Shown one piece after another: positions 8,455 through 17,188 of a stretch of DNA of 38,079 nucleotides. Both the position numbers and the translations under genes were made by a program. The number at the start of each line of letters is the position of its first letter. The stretch's first letter is position 1. The notes under the pieces were generated by a model. The model searched no databases. It had not been told where the DNA came from and was given only the letters and a program-made list of their open reading frames with translations. Source of the DNA: an uncultured Eubacteriales bacterium (GTDB lineage: Bacteria > Bacillota > Clostridia > Oscillospirales > Butyricicoccaceae); assembly GCA_934636325.1 (NCBI GenBank), contig CAKUAK010000006.1, forward strand, positions 1 through 38,079. The letters run 5' to 3'.

Positions 8455-8560
8455 CTTGTATTTTCCAATTATCACGATAACGGACGAAGTCCGGCTTTTG
8501 TGGGAAATAGACATAAAAAAAACAAAATATAGGGCAAAACGATGGAATCTCGGGCTTTAA

Positions 8561-8589
8561 TTGTAATCCTAATGCACCTGTGATATAAT
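8561..8589 (+). promoter_or_regulatory. promoter of the five-MFS/DUF1846/queH operon
   Basis: TTGTAA (8561-8566), 17 bases, TATAAT (8584-8589) with TG at 8581-8582 (extended -10). The leader to the first ATG is only about 30 bases, too short for a riboswitch. I see no other convincing promoter until after queH. Confidence 0.8.
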
Positions 8590-8626
8590 TCTTGGGTTAA
8601 AACTATCTTTTTCCGGAGGTTGAAAA

Positions 8627-9874
8627 ATGGAAGACTCACAGAAGAAGCAAGGGTTCTTTTACGGCTGGGTGATAGTTCTGGCCGGGACCCTTATCATGGC
8701 TTCGGTCATGGGCATCATTTATAACTGCTTCAGCCAGTTCATCAAGCCGGTCTGCGAAGAGCTCGGGTTCTCGCGCCGTGCCATGAGCATGAACCAGACC
8801 ATCGTATCTCTCGTACAGGTGCTGATCGCCTTCGGCTGGGGCTGGATACTCAAGAATGTCAACATCAAAAGGCTTATGCTGCTCATCTCGGTCGTGGGCC
8901 CGGTCGGATTTTTCTGCTATTCCTTCTGCTCGAAGATATGGATGTTCTATGGCATCTCGGTGCTGATGAGCTGTACGCTTACCCTTCTGTCGGTGCTTCC
9001 CTTCTCATATATCATATCCAACTGGTTTGTTGAAAAGCGCGGATTGGCGACCGGAATATGCTTTATGGGATCGGGCCTGGGCGGAATGATACTCAATCCG
9101 ATGCTCGGGGTCTGGCTCCAGAGCTATGGCTGGCGTATGTCCTTCCGTATTCTGGCTGTCATTATGGGTGTTGTTGCCATACCCTGTGTGCTGCTTGTAA
9201 AAATCAGACCGGGAGAGAAGGGGCTCAAGGCTCTCGGCGCGGATCGGGTGTCGGGAAGCAGCGAGGGTGATGAGGATGGCATCACACTTGCTGAGGCAAA
9301 GAAGATGCCCAAGTTCTGGATACTGGCATGCTGCTCCATGGGGGTAAATATGGGTCTTTCCAGCCTTGTCCAGACCCTTTCGCCTCATCTTACGGACAAC
9401 AGCTACAGCGTTACATTTGCTGCCGCAATGGTATCGGTCAGCATGGGCGCAATGGCTCTGGGCAAGATACTTCTCGGCCAACTGTTCGATATGCTCGGCA
9501 CAAGAAGGGCGACCAAGTTCTCGCTGACCTGCGCATTCCTCGGCCTTATGGGCATGCTTTTCTGCAAAGTTACTCCGCTGCTTGGGCTTATCGTTCTCGG
9601 CATAGGGTTTGGCTGTGCCTTCGGCACGGTCGGCAACCCCATAGTCGTTCAAAATGTTTTCGGGAAAAGGGATTTCGCCGCCATTATGGGGCTTTATACG
9701 GCATTCTGCAATATAGGCTCGGCCGTTGCGCCGACGGCCAACGGGGCGGTTTTCGATTTCTTCGGAAGCTATCGCCCGGCATATGTGGTGCTGGCTGCCG
9801 TGGTGGCTGTGTCCTTTATATGTTTTTCGGTATATCTGCCAAAAGGAGATAAGAAGGCGTCAAAAGCAAAATAG
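8627..9874 (+). CDS. MFS transporter 1 of 5 (OFA/monocarboxylate-like)
   Basis: A 415-aa twelve-helix major facilitator. The opening FFYGWVIVLAGTLIMA and the run NCFSQFIKPVCEELGFSRRA match the oxalate/formate-antiporter-like branch, whose members move small carboxylates. A central cytoplasmic loop (about residues 195-225, rich in Gly, Ser and Asp) separates the two six-helix halves. The loop before helix 9 keeps motif A (GKILLGQLFDMLGTRR), while the equivalent site in the first half is degenerate. The ATG follows GGAGG by 7 bases. As first gene behind the promoter it is probably the best transcribed of the five. The substrate is unknown. Confidence 0.9.
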   Translation: MEDSQKKQGFFYGWVIVLAGTLIMASVMGIIYNCFSQFIKPVCEELGFSRRAMSMNQTIVSLVQVLIAFGWGWILKNVNIKRLMLLISVVGPVGFFCYSFCSKIWMFYGISVLMSCTLTLLSVLPFSYIISNWFVEKRGLATGICFMGSGLGGMILNPMLGVWLQSYGWRMSFRILAVIMGVVAIPCVLLVKIRPGEKGLKALGADRVSGSSEGDEDGITLAEAKKMPKFWILACCSMGVNMGLSSLVQTLSPHLTDNSYSVTFAAAMVSVSMGAMALGKILLGQLFDMLGTRRATKFSLTCAFLGLMGMLFCKVTPLLGLIVLGIGFGCAFGTVGNPIVVQNVFGKRDFAAIMGLYTAFCNIGSAVAPTANGAVFDFFGSYRPAYVVLAAVVAVSFICFSVYLPKGDKKASKAK

Positions 9875-9903
9875 CGCCTGAAAAATAAAGGGGAAAAAGG
9901 AAA

Positions 9904-11142
9904 ATGGAAAAGACAAAGGGGAAGTTTTTTTACGGCTGGTATGTGGTGGCGGCGGGATGCGCCGTCGTCGCCATGACCATGGGCATCATGACCAACTGCT
10001 TCGGGCAGTTCATCAAACCGGTCTGCGCCGACATGGGCTTTTCGCGTCAGGCCATGAGCGTCAACCAGACCATCATGTCGGTGGTGCAGATGCTTATGGC
10101 CCTCATGTGGGGCAGCATATCCAAAAAGATAAAGCTGCATCGGTGGATGTGCGCCTCGGCGCTGCTTACCCCTGCGTTTTATTTCTGCTATTCCTTTGCA
10201 AGCAATATATACATGTTTTATGCCGTGACAATCCTGACCAGCCTCAGCTATTGCCTTATCTCGATGATGGTATTTACATACATCGTCGGCAACTGGTTCG
10301 TCAAGGACCGCGGCGTCGCCATCGGCATGTGCTCGATGGGCTCCGGCATAGGGGCGATGGTTATGAATACCGTCATCAGCCAGATGATAATCAACTGGGG
10401 CTGGAGGCATACATACCAGGTCCTCGGCGTAATGATATTTGTCGTCATCGTGCCCTGCGTCTTTTTCGTCATCCGTGAGAAGCCCTCTGACAAGGGCCTT
10501 GTACCCTACGGTTTCGGCGAGCATCTCGCCTGTGACGGCGACCAGAAAAAGCCCTTCGAGGGCTATACCTTCGCCGAGGTCAGGAAAATGAAGAGCTTCT
10601 GGGCCATAGCACTGACCAGCATCGGCATGGTCATGTCGATCGGAATATTCTATCAGACCCTGTCGCCCCATCTTAGCGACAACGGCTACAGCGTCACCTT
10701 TGCCGCCGTCATGGCGTCGATATCAATGGGTGCGCTGGCCATCGGCAAGGTCATTTTGGGCAAGCTGTTCGACAGCCTCGGCTCACGCAAGGCGGCATGC
10801 ATCGCCTGCAGCTGTACCTTCGTCGGGATAATCGGCATGATATTCTGCCGCAGCTATATCGCCCTGGCCGTCATAATACTCGGCGTCGGCCTCGGCTGCT
10901 CTTTCGGCGCGATATGCATGCCGATCATAACCCAGAATGTCTTTGGCATGAAGGATTACAACTCGATATACGGAAAGCTGTCGGCCGCGACAGGTCTCGG
11001 CGGAGCCTTTGCGCCGATAATCAGCGGCAGGGTATATGATATCTTCGGCAGTTATGTTCCGGCATATATTGTCTGTGCGGGGATGGTCTTCGCAGGCATA
11101 TTCGTACTTATGATAGCGCTGCCCAAAAAGGACAATGCATGA
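9904..11142 (+). CDS. MFS transporter 2 of 5 (OFA/monocarboxylate-like)
   Basis: A 412-aa paralogue of its neighbours, 29 bases after the first. Helix 1 begins FFYGWYVVAAG, and TNCFGQFIKPVCADMGFSRQ follows. Helix 7 carries TLSPHLSDNGYSVTF, almost identical to transporter 1. The central loop differs strongly (GLVPYGFGEHLACDGDQ) and shares its PYG element with transporter 5 rather than with 1, 3 and 4. In helix 10 the usual GTVG is replaced by GAIC, so the translocation path is probably not identical. The helix 8-9 loop is GKVILGKLFDSLGSRK. The ATG is preceded by AAGGGGAAAAAGG. Confidence 0.9.
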   Translation: MEKTKGKFFYGWYVVAAGCAVVAMTMGIMTNCFGQFIKPVCADMGFSRQAMSVNQTIMSVVQMLMALMWGSISKKIKLHRWMCASALLTPAFYFCYSFASNIYMFYAVTILTSLSYCLISMMVFTYIVGNWFVKDRGVAIGMCSMGSGIGAMVMNTVISQMIINWGWRHTYQVLGVMIFVVIVPCVFFVIREKPSDKGLVPYGFGEHLACDGDQKKPFEGYTFAEVRKMKSFWAIALTSIGMVMSIGIFYQTLSPHLSDNGYSVTFAAVMASISMGALAIGKVILGKLFDSLGSRKAACIACSCTFVGIIGMIFCRSYIALAVIILGVGLGCSFGAICMPIITQNVFGMKDYNSIYGKLSAATGLGGAFAPIISGRVYDIFGSYVPAYIVCAGMVFAGIFVLMIALPKKDNA

Positions 11143-11157
11143 TATGAAAGGTCAAAA

Positions 11158-12408
11158 ATGAATACTGACAGTAATAAAAGCGGTATTTTTTACGGCTGGG
11201 TGATAGTTTTCGCCGGCCTGCTCATCATGGTGACCATCGGCGGAGTCGCCTGGAACTGTGTGAGTCAGTTTATCAAGCCGGTCTGTGCAGAGCTGGGATT
11301 TTCGCGGAGGGCCATGAGCACCAACAGCACGATAACCTCGCTGACCAATATGGCGGTGGCGCTGTCATGGGGATATATCCTCAGGCACTTCTCGCTTAAA
11401 AAGCTGATGCGTCTGGCCGTCGTCACCCTGGGAATCTCCTATTTCGGATATTCGATGTGCACTAACATATGGATGTTCTACGGATGTTCGGTGGTGCTTG
11501 GCCTCAGCCTTGCGCTTCTGATGACACTTCCCTTGTCGATAATAATCGCCAACTGGTTTGAGGAAAAGCGCGGTCTGGCCTATGGCATAACCTATATGGG
11601 CTCGGGCCTTGGGGGAATGATATTCAACCCCATCGTTGCTTCGATGATAATCAATATAGGCTGGCGCATGACATACCGCATTATGGCGGGGATCATGTTT
11701 GCCGCTGCATTTATTGCGGTGTATTTCCTGCTCAAGATCCGGCCGGAGGAGATGGGCCTTAAAGCTCTCGGCCATGACAGGGCGGCCGCCGAGCGGGGCG
11801 GAGAGGATGTGCAGGAGAGAGGTCCGCTGTTTAAGGAGCTTATTCATACCAGAAGGTTCATCATCGTAGCCGTGGCACTGACCTGCGGAAACACGGCCGT
11901 CGGATGTATCACCCAATGTCTTTCGCCCCATCTGACCGACAGCGGATATACCGTCCAGCGGGCGGCATTCTATGTTTCGATGGGTCTGGGAGCGCTGGCG
12001 GTCGGCAAGATGCTGCTGGGCGAGATATATGACCGCATCGGCACCCGCAGGGCGACCCTGCTGGCCATGAGCTGCGGCTTCATCGGCCTTGTAGCCATGA
12101 TATTCTGCCGCAATACGGCGGTCATCCCCCTTATAATCCTGGGGCAGGGCCTGGGCTGTGCACTCGGCACTGTCGGGGTGCCGCTGGTCGTTGAGGATCT
12201 GTTCGGCAAGCGGGACTACGCCGCCAATTTCGGCTTTATCTCGGCCTGTTCCAGCGTCGGCGGCGCAATATCGCCCATGCTCAACGGAGCGGCCTATGAC
12301 ATATCGGGCAGCTATAACCCGGCGTTCACCATGTGGTGCGTGCTGCTTGCCATATCGCTTATGGTGTTTTTCAAATTACTTCCCAAGAAGGACAGGGCAA
12401 AATCATGA
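11158..12408 (+). CDS. MFS transporter 3 of 5 (OFA/monocarboxylate-like)
   Basis: A 416-aa paralogue, 15 bases after transporter 2. It begins GIFYGWVIVFAGLLIMV and has WNCVSQFIKPVCAELGFSRR. The TM4-5 loop reads NWFEEKRGLAYGITYMGSG. The central loop (about 200-220) carries charged residues and LKALGHDR, placing it with transporters 1 and 4. Helix 7 has CLSPHLTDSGYTVQ and the motif A copy is GKMLLGEIYDRIGTRR. The last bases of the gene overlap the start of transporter 4 (ATGA), so these two are translationally coupled. Nothing suggests truncation. Confidence 0.9.
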   Translation: MNTDSNKSGIFYGWVIVFAGLLIMVTIGGVAWNCVSQFIKPVCAELGFSRRAMSTNSTITSLTNMAVALSWGYILRHFSLKKLMRLAVVTLGISYFGYSMCTNIWMFYGCSVVLGLSLALLMTLPLSIIIANWFEEKRGLAYGITYMGSGLGGMIFNPIVASMIINIGWRMTYRIMAGIMFAAAFIAVYFLLKIRPEEMGLKALGHDRAAAERGGEDVQERGPLFKELIHTRRFIIVAVALTCGNTAVGCITQCLSPHLTDSGYTVQRAAFYVSMGLGALAVGKMLLGEIYDRIGTRRATLLAMSCGFIGLVAMIFCRNTAVIPLIILGQGLGCALGTVGVPLVVEDLFGKRDYAANFGFISACSSVGGAISPMLNGAAYDISGSYNPAFTMWCVLLAISLMVFFKLLPKKDRAKS

Positions 12409-13652
12409 AACAGAAGGACGGAAAGATTTTTTACGGCTGGGTGATCGTTTTTGCCGGCATACTTATAATGGCGACGGTCATCGGCATCGGCTGGAACTGC
12501 TTCGGACAGTTCATCAAGCCGGTGTGTGCCGATATGGGATATACAAGGCAGCAGATGAGCACCAACATGACGATATTCTCGCTGGTGCAGATGGGCCTTA
12601 ATTTCTCGTGGGGATATATCCTTAAGCATTTCCCGCTGAAAAAGCTGATGCGGGTATCGGCGCTGCTTTTCCCGGCGGCGTATTTTTCGTATTCGATGGC
12701 CACCGAGCTCTGGATGTTCTATGCCTGTTCTGTCGTCATCGGACTTACCATGTCGATGCTGACGACGTCGGCATTTTCGGTCATACTTTCCAACTGGTTC
12801 TATGAAAAGCGCGGCACGGCCATCGGCATAGCCTTCATGGGCACCGGCATCGGCGGCATGGTATTCAACCCCATCGCCGCGGCCCTCATCAACAGCATCG
12901 GCTGGCGCGGCGCTGACCGCGTGCTGGCCGTAGTCATCTTCGCGGCGGCCTTCGTGTCGGTCTATTTCCTGCTCAAGATAACGCCCGAGGAATGCGGCAC
13001 AAGGGCCCTCGGCGCCGATAAAACGGCAGCATCGGGCACGGCCGAAAAGCCCGAGGAGGACGGCCTGACCTTCAAGGAGCTGGTCAAGACGACACGCTTC
13101 CGCGCGGTATGCCTCTGCGTATGCTTCTCGACGACCGCCATCGGCAGCATGACCCAGTGCATGTCGCCACATCTGAGCGACAGCGGCTACGCTGCCCAGA
13201 CGGCGGCCTTCATGGTATCCTTCTGTATGGCGGCCGTGGCCGTCGGCAAGATGTCCCTCGGCATCATTTACGACCACCTCGGGACAAAGCGCTCGACCCT
13301 GCTTGCCATATTCTGCGGTATGCTGGGCATGATAGGCATGATCTTTTGCCGCCATGTATATATGCTTCCTCTCGTCGTTATCGGCCAGTGCCTCGGATCC
13401 TCCTTTCGCACGGTCGGAGTACCTATAATCACCCAGACCCTTTTCGGACGCAAGGATTACAGCACCAATTTCGGCGTCATTTCGGCCTGCTCCAGTGTTG
13501 GCAGCGCGCTGTCGCCCATGATCAGCGGGGCCGTATACGACCGCATGGGCAGCTATAACCCGGCATTTGCCGTATGGGTATGTCTGCTGGCCATCACCAT
13601 CTGTATCTTTACCGCTGTGCTGCCGAAGGGAGAAAAGGCGGCTGCAAAATGA
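12405..13652 (+). CDS. MFS transporter 4 of 5 (OFA/monocarboxylate-like)
   Basis: A 415-aa paralogue. I place the start at the ATG that overlaps the previous stop by 4 bases, because it gives MKQKDGKIFYGWVIVFAG, in register with its paralogues; an upstream in-frame start would add about 24 residues lying inside the previous gene. Helix 7 reads CMSPHLSDSGYAAQ and the motif A copy is GKMSLGIIYDHLGTKR. One oddity: in helix 10, where the other copies have a small residue or Gly after Phe or Leu (CAFG, CSFG, CALG), this one has SSFRTVG, placing Arg335 inside a membrane helix. It overlaps transporter 5 by 4 bases. Confidence 0.9.
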   Translation: MKQKDGKIFYGWVIVFAGILIMATVIGIGWNCFGQFIKPVCADMGYTRQQMSTNMTIFSLVQMGLNFSWGYILKHFPLKKLMRVSALLFPAAYFSYSMATELWMFYACSVVIGLTMSMLTTSAFSVILSNWFYEKRGTAIGIAFMGTGIGGMVFNPIAAALINSIGWRGADRVLAVVIFAAAFVSVYFLLKITPEECGTRALGADKTAASGTAEKPEEDGLTFKELVKTTRFRAVCLCVCFSTTAIGSMTQCMSPHLSDSGYAAQTAAFMVSFCMAAVAVGKMSLGIIYDHLGTKRSTLLAIFCGMLGMIGMIFCRHVYMLPLVVIGQCLGSSFRTVGVPIITQTLFGRKDYSTNFGVISACSSVGSALSPMISGAVYDRMGSYNPAFAVWVCLLAITICIFTAVLPKGEKAAAK

Positions 13653-14899
13653 AGCTGAAGGGCCGCAATGGGATATTTTACGGCTGGTATATCGTGCTCG
13701 CCGGGTTTATAATAATGGGGGTCAATGTTGGCATCGTTTCCAACTGCGGCAGCCAGTTCATAAAGCCGATAGCCGAAGAGCTCGGATATACCCGCGCCGA
13801 GGTCGGCATGATGCAGACCGTTATGGCGATGTGCTATATGGCCATGTCCTTCATGGCCGGTAAAATTCTTGCGCGTGACGATCTGGGTAAGATCCTTAAG
13901 GTCGACGTGTTTATAGTACCCATCGCGTATTTCTGCTATTCCTTTGTCGACAGTCTGCCGATGCTCTATGTCATATCGGTAATTGTCGGCGCTTCATATT
14001 CACTTCTGGGTGTGCTGTCCTTTTCGGTCATCATACCCAACTGGTTCATCGAAAAGAGGGGCAAGGCCATCGGCCTGTCCTTCATGGGCAGCGGCGTCGG
14101 AGGAATGATATTCAACTTCCTTGCCGGGCAGTGGCTGGGGACCTACGGCTGGCGCATGACCTATCGCATACTGGCCGTGTGTCTGTTTGTCATCATGGCG
14201 CCATTCGTTCTGTTTGTCCTTAAAGTAAAGCCCTCAGAGATGGGGCTTGAGCCCTACGGCGCGGAAAATACGGCACTCTATGGGGAAAATGCCGGCGCGG
14301 CCTCGTGCGGCGGCGTTACATTTAAGGAGGCCGTAAGATCGCCCTCTTTCTGGCTTCTTGTCATCGGCAACGCGGCCATGGGGATGTGTACCTATTGCTG
14401 TATGCAGACCATTGCACCCCATCTGAGCGATATCGGATATTCGACCATGTTTGCGGCGACAATGGTATCTCTTGCCATGGGGACGCTTGCCATAGGGAAG
14501 TATTCGCTTGGAATACTGTTCGACAGGGCCGGGCCGAAATGGGCGACCGTTTTGTCGGCGGCATCATACATACTTGGAGCGGTTGGCCTGCTTTTCGGGC
14601 GGTTTAGGCCGGCAATGGTGCTTATCCTTATCGGCGCCGGGCTCGGATGTGCCTTCGGTTCGGTCGGGGTGCCGATAATCACCGAGACGGTCTTCGGCCG
14701 GCGTGAATACGCCGCCATATACGGCGTGCTGACCGGAACATCAAGCCTTATAACGACCTTTAATCCCACGCTGGCCAACCTTGTGTTCGACCGCACGGGG
14801 AGCTATGATCTCTGCTATGTGGCGGCCATCTGCCTTGCCACCATGGCGGGGGCGATATTTGCCGGCTTTTTCACTCGTATGGAAAGGGCCAAAAAATAA
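13649..14899 (+). CDS. MFS transporter 5 of 5 (OFA/monocarboxylate-like)
   Basis: A 416-aa paralogue and the most divergent of the five by eye. The start is the ATG overlapping the previous stop, giving MKLKGRNGIFYGWYIVLAG. Where the others have NCxxQFIKPVC it reads NCGSQFIKPIAEELGYTRAE. Helix 7 has TIAPHLSDIGYST, replacing the Ser before Pro with Ala, and the motif A copy GKYSLGILFDRAGPKW has lost one of the two basic residues. The central loop is longer and Ala/Gly-rich (about 200-225). Thirty bases separate it from the DUF1846 gene, with an AGGGGG ribosome site but no terminator, so transcription should continue. Confidence 0.9.
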   Translation: MKLKGRNGIFYGWYIVLAGFIIMGVNVGIVSNCGSQFIKPIAEELGYTRAEVGMMQTVMAMCYMAMSFMAGKILARDDLGKILKVDVFIVPIAYFCYSFVDSLPMLYVISVIVGASYSLLGVLSFSVIIPNWFIEKRGKAIGLSFMGSGVGGMIFNFLAGQWLGTYGWRMTYRILAVCLFVIMAPFVLFVLKVKPSEMGLEPYGAENTALYGENAGAASCGGVTFKEAVRSPSFWLLVIGNAAMGMCTYCCMQTIAPHLSDIGYSTMFAATMVSLAMGTLAIGKYSLGILFDRAGPKWATVLSAASYILGAVGLLFGRFRPAMVLILIGAGLGCAFGSVGVPIITETVFGRREYAAIYGVLTGTSSLITTFNPTLANLVFDRTGSYDLCYVAAICLATMAGAIFAGFFTRMERAKK

Positions 14900-14929
14900 A
14901 AGAGAAGGTAACTTTATCAGGGGGTAAAA

Positions 14930-16414
14930 ATGAACAGGATAGGTTTTGACAATGACGCATATATAAAAAGACAGTCGGATCAGATACTCAGGCGGATCGG
15001 CGAGTTCGGCGGCAAGCTCTATCTCGAGTTCGGCGGCAAGCTCTTCGACGATTATCACGCGTCACGCGTCCTGCCCGGCTTCGAGCCGGACAGCAAGCTG
15101 CGCATGCTGCGCATGATATCCGACAGGGCCGAGATAATCATCGCCATTTCGGCGGTCGACATCGAGAAGAACAAGGTCAGGGGAGACCTTGGCATAACAT
15201 ACGACACCGATGTTATGCGCCTTATCGACGTTTTCCGCAGCTTTGATCTCTATGTCGGCAGCGTCGTCATAACCCAGTACAGCGGGCAGCCGGCGGCCGA
15301 AGCCTTCAAGCAGAAGATGGAGCGCCTCGGCATACCGGTATATCTCCATTATCCCATAGAGGGCTATCCCACCAACGTGCAGCTTATCGTCAGCGAGGAG
15401 GGCTATGGCCGCAACCAGTATATAAAGACGACCCGCCCGCTGGTCGTCGTCACCGCACCCGGCCCGGGAAGCGGAAAGATGGCCACATGCCTGAGCCAGC
15501 TCTATCACGAGAACAAGCGGGGCATACAGGCCGGATACGCCAAGTTTGAGACCTTCCCCATATGGAACATACCCCTCAAGCATCCGGTCAACCTGGCCTA
15601 CGAGGCGGCGACAGCCGACCTCAACGACGTCAATATGATCGACCATTATCATCTCGAGGCCTATGGCGTCACGGCCGTCAACTATAACCGCGATATCGAG
15701 ATATTCCCCGTCCTGCGGGCCATGTTCAAGCAGATCTACGGCGAGTGCCCCTATAAGTCGCCGACCGATATGGGGGTCAATATGGCGGGCTACTGCATCA
15801 TCGACGACGAGGCTGTCTGCGAGGCATCCTATCAGGAGATAATCAGGCGTTATTATAAGGCCAAGGACGATTACTGCAAGGGTCTCTGCTCGGAAGAGCC
15901 GATAAACAAGATCGAGCTGCTCATGCAGGAGGGCGGGGTAACGATAGATTCCCGTCCGGTCGTCGCCGCCGCGCTGGCCCGCGAAAAGCAGGAGTGCGGC
16001 CCGGCCATCGCCATCCAGCTGAGCGACGGACGGATCGTCACCGGCAAGACCAGCGAGCTCATGGGCCCGGCCTCGGCGGCGCTGCTCAACGCCGTCAAGA
16101 CCCTCGAGGGCTTCAGCCGCCCGACACATTTCATCTCGCCCGAGACCATCGCGCCGATACAGAGGCTCAAGGTCGATCTGCTGGGCGGAAAGAACCCGAG
16201 GCTCCATTCCGACGAGATACTGATCGCCCTCAGCATAAGCGCCGCCACAGACAAGAACGCCGAGCGCGCCCTTCTGCGTCTGCCCGACCTCAGGGGCTGC
16301 GAGGCACATTCGACCGTGCTTTTGTCGTCGGTCGACGAGGATATCTACCGCCGTCTTGGCATACATCTGACCTGCGAGCCGAGATATCAGGTCAACCGTC
16401 TTTTCCACAAATAA
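14930..16414 (+). CDS. DUF1846 domain-containing protein
   Basis: A 494-aa soluble protein that matches DUF1846 along its full length. This family is widespread in Bacillota and has no established biochemical function. Recognisable segments include IGFDNDAYIKRQSDQILRRI at the N-terminus and the repeated GGKLYLEFGGKLFDDYHASR (about 28-46). A glycine-rich loop near 176-186 (APGPGSGKMAT) resembles a nucleotide-binding P-loop without meeting the strict Walker A pattern. KHPVNLAYEAATADLND follows at about 223-239. There is no signal peptide or membrane segment, so it is cytoplasmic. It sits between the transporter genes and queH, 9 bases upstream of the latter, so its expression is tied to both. 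Confidence 0.88.
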   Translation: MNRIGFDNDAYIKRQSDQILRRIGEFGGKLYLEFGGKLFDDYHASRVLPGFEPDSKLRMLRMISDRAEIIIAISAVDIEKNKVRGDLGITYDTDVMRLIDVFRSFDLYVGSVVITQYSGQPAAEAFKQKMERLGIPVYLHYPIEGYPTNVQLIVSEEGYGRNQYIKTTRPLVVVTAPGPGSGKMATCLSQLYHENKRGIQAGYAKFETFPIWNIPLKHPVNLAYEAATADLNDVNMIDHYHLEAYGVTAVNYNRDIEIFPVLRAMFKQIYGECPYKSPTDMGVNMAGYCIIDDEAVCEASYQEIIRRYYKAKDDYCKGLCSEEPINKIELLMQEGGVTIDSRPVVAAALAREKQECGPAIAIQLSDGRIVTGKTSELMGPASAALLNAVKTLEGFSRPTHFISPETIAPIQRLKVDLLGGKNPRLHSDEILIALSISAATDKNAERALLRLPDLRGCEAHSTVLLSSVDEDIYRRLGIHLTCEPRYQVNRLFHK

Positions 16415-16423
16415 GGAGAAAGC

Positions 16424-16987
16424 ATGAATACCCTTATACATGTCTGCTGCGCCCCCTGCTCGATAATGTGCATCGAGACACTTCGGAACAAGGGGATAGA
16501 GCCGACGGCCTTCTGGTACAATATAAACATACACCCCTTTACCGAATACCGCAGCCGCAGAGAGGCCATGAAGGCCTATGCCCAGAGCATCGACCTTCCG
16601 CTCATCGTCGAGGATGATTACGGCCTGCGGCAGTTTGTCACCAATGTGGCGGACGACATCGACCACCGGTGCACCTTCTGCTATACCTCGCGCCTCGAAC
16701 GGACGGCCAGGGAGGCGGCCGAAAGGGGCTTCGACAGCTATACGACATCCCTTCTGGTCAGCCCGTATCAGAACCACGAGGCCATAATAGAGATCGGCAC
16801 ACGTCTGGGCGAGCAATACGGCGTGCAGTTCCTGCCCGAGGATTTCCGGCCTTATTTCAGAGAGGGGCAGGAGCGTGCCCGCGCGCTGGATATCTATATG
16901 CAGAAATACTGCGGCTGTATCTTCAGCGAGGAAGACCGCTATAAAAAGAAGAAGAAAAAGAAGCCGGCCGAAGAAAACGGTAAATAA
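16424..16987 (+). CDS. queH: epoxyqueuosine reductase QueH
   Basis: A 187-aa enzyme catalysing the last step of queuosine synthesis, reduction of epoxyqueuosine in tRNA to queuosine. It is the cobalamin-independent, iron-sulfur replacement for QueG. The defining cysteines are visible: the Cys-Cys pair at 8-9 (HVCCAPC), C83 and C86 (RCTFC), and C163 and C165 (YCGC). Length matches the family, and the lysine-rich tail (RYKKKKKKK) is compatible with tRNA contact. It is the last gene of the operon and is followed directly by an intrinsic terminator. No other queuosine-synthesis gene lies in this window, so either they are elsewhere or the cell salvages precursors. Confidence 0.92.
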   Translation: MNTLIHVCCAPCSIMCIETLRNKGIEPTAFWYNINIHPFTEYRSRREAMKAYAQSIDLPLIVEDDYGLRQFVTNVADDIDHRCTFCYTSRLERTAREAAERGFDSYTTSLLVSPYQNHEAIIEIGTRLGEQYGVQFLPEDFRPYFREGQERARALDIYMQKYCGCIFSEEDRYKKKKKKKPAEENGK

Positions 16988-16993
16988 ACACAG

Positions 16994-17030
16994 CCCCCCC
17001 GAAGGACATGTATCCTTCGGGGGCTTTTTT
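16994..17030 (+). terminator. intrinsic terminator after queH
   Basis: Eleven pairs between 16996-17006 and 17013-17023, then CTTTTTT. It lies 8 bases after the queH stop. Confidence 0.92.
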
Positions 17031-17090
17031 ACGCATGGCGGCGGGTCGGGCTTATTATATAAACAGCCTGTAAATTAATGTATCCGGCCA

Positions 17091-17160
17091 TTGATAAGGC
17101 GGGCGGCCGGTGGTAGAATATCGGTATGGTAAGCCGAGGCTTACCGAGCCCCGTACGGGG
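17091..17160 (+). promoter_or_regulatory. promoter and palindromic leader of the FakA-like domain gene
   Basis: TTGATA (17091-17096), 17 bases, TAGAAT (17114-17119). Just downstream are two perfect palindromes in the early transcript: 17129-17135 with 17138-17144 (7 bp) and the 12-base CCCCGTACGGGG (17149-17160). They could be an operator or paired leader hairpins. AAGGAG at 17175 is the ribosome site. Confidence 0.6.
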
Positions 17161-17188
17161 TCATGCTTGACATTAAGGAGAAGATAAA

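Noticed and set aside
8590..8626. preQ1 or other riboswitch ahead of the queH-containing operon
   Set aside because: The predicted leader is only about 30 bases and shows no aptamer-like structure.
12333..12404. Upstream starts for transporters 4 and 5 (12333 and 13574)
   Set aside because: The added residues lie in the end of the preceding gene in another frame and break the alignment with the paralogues; the ATGA-overlap starts fit better.
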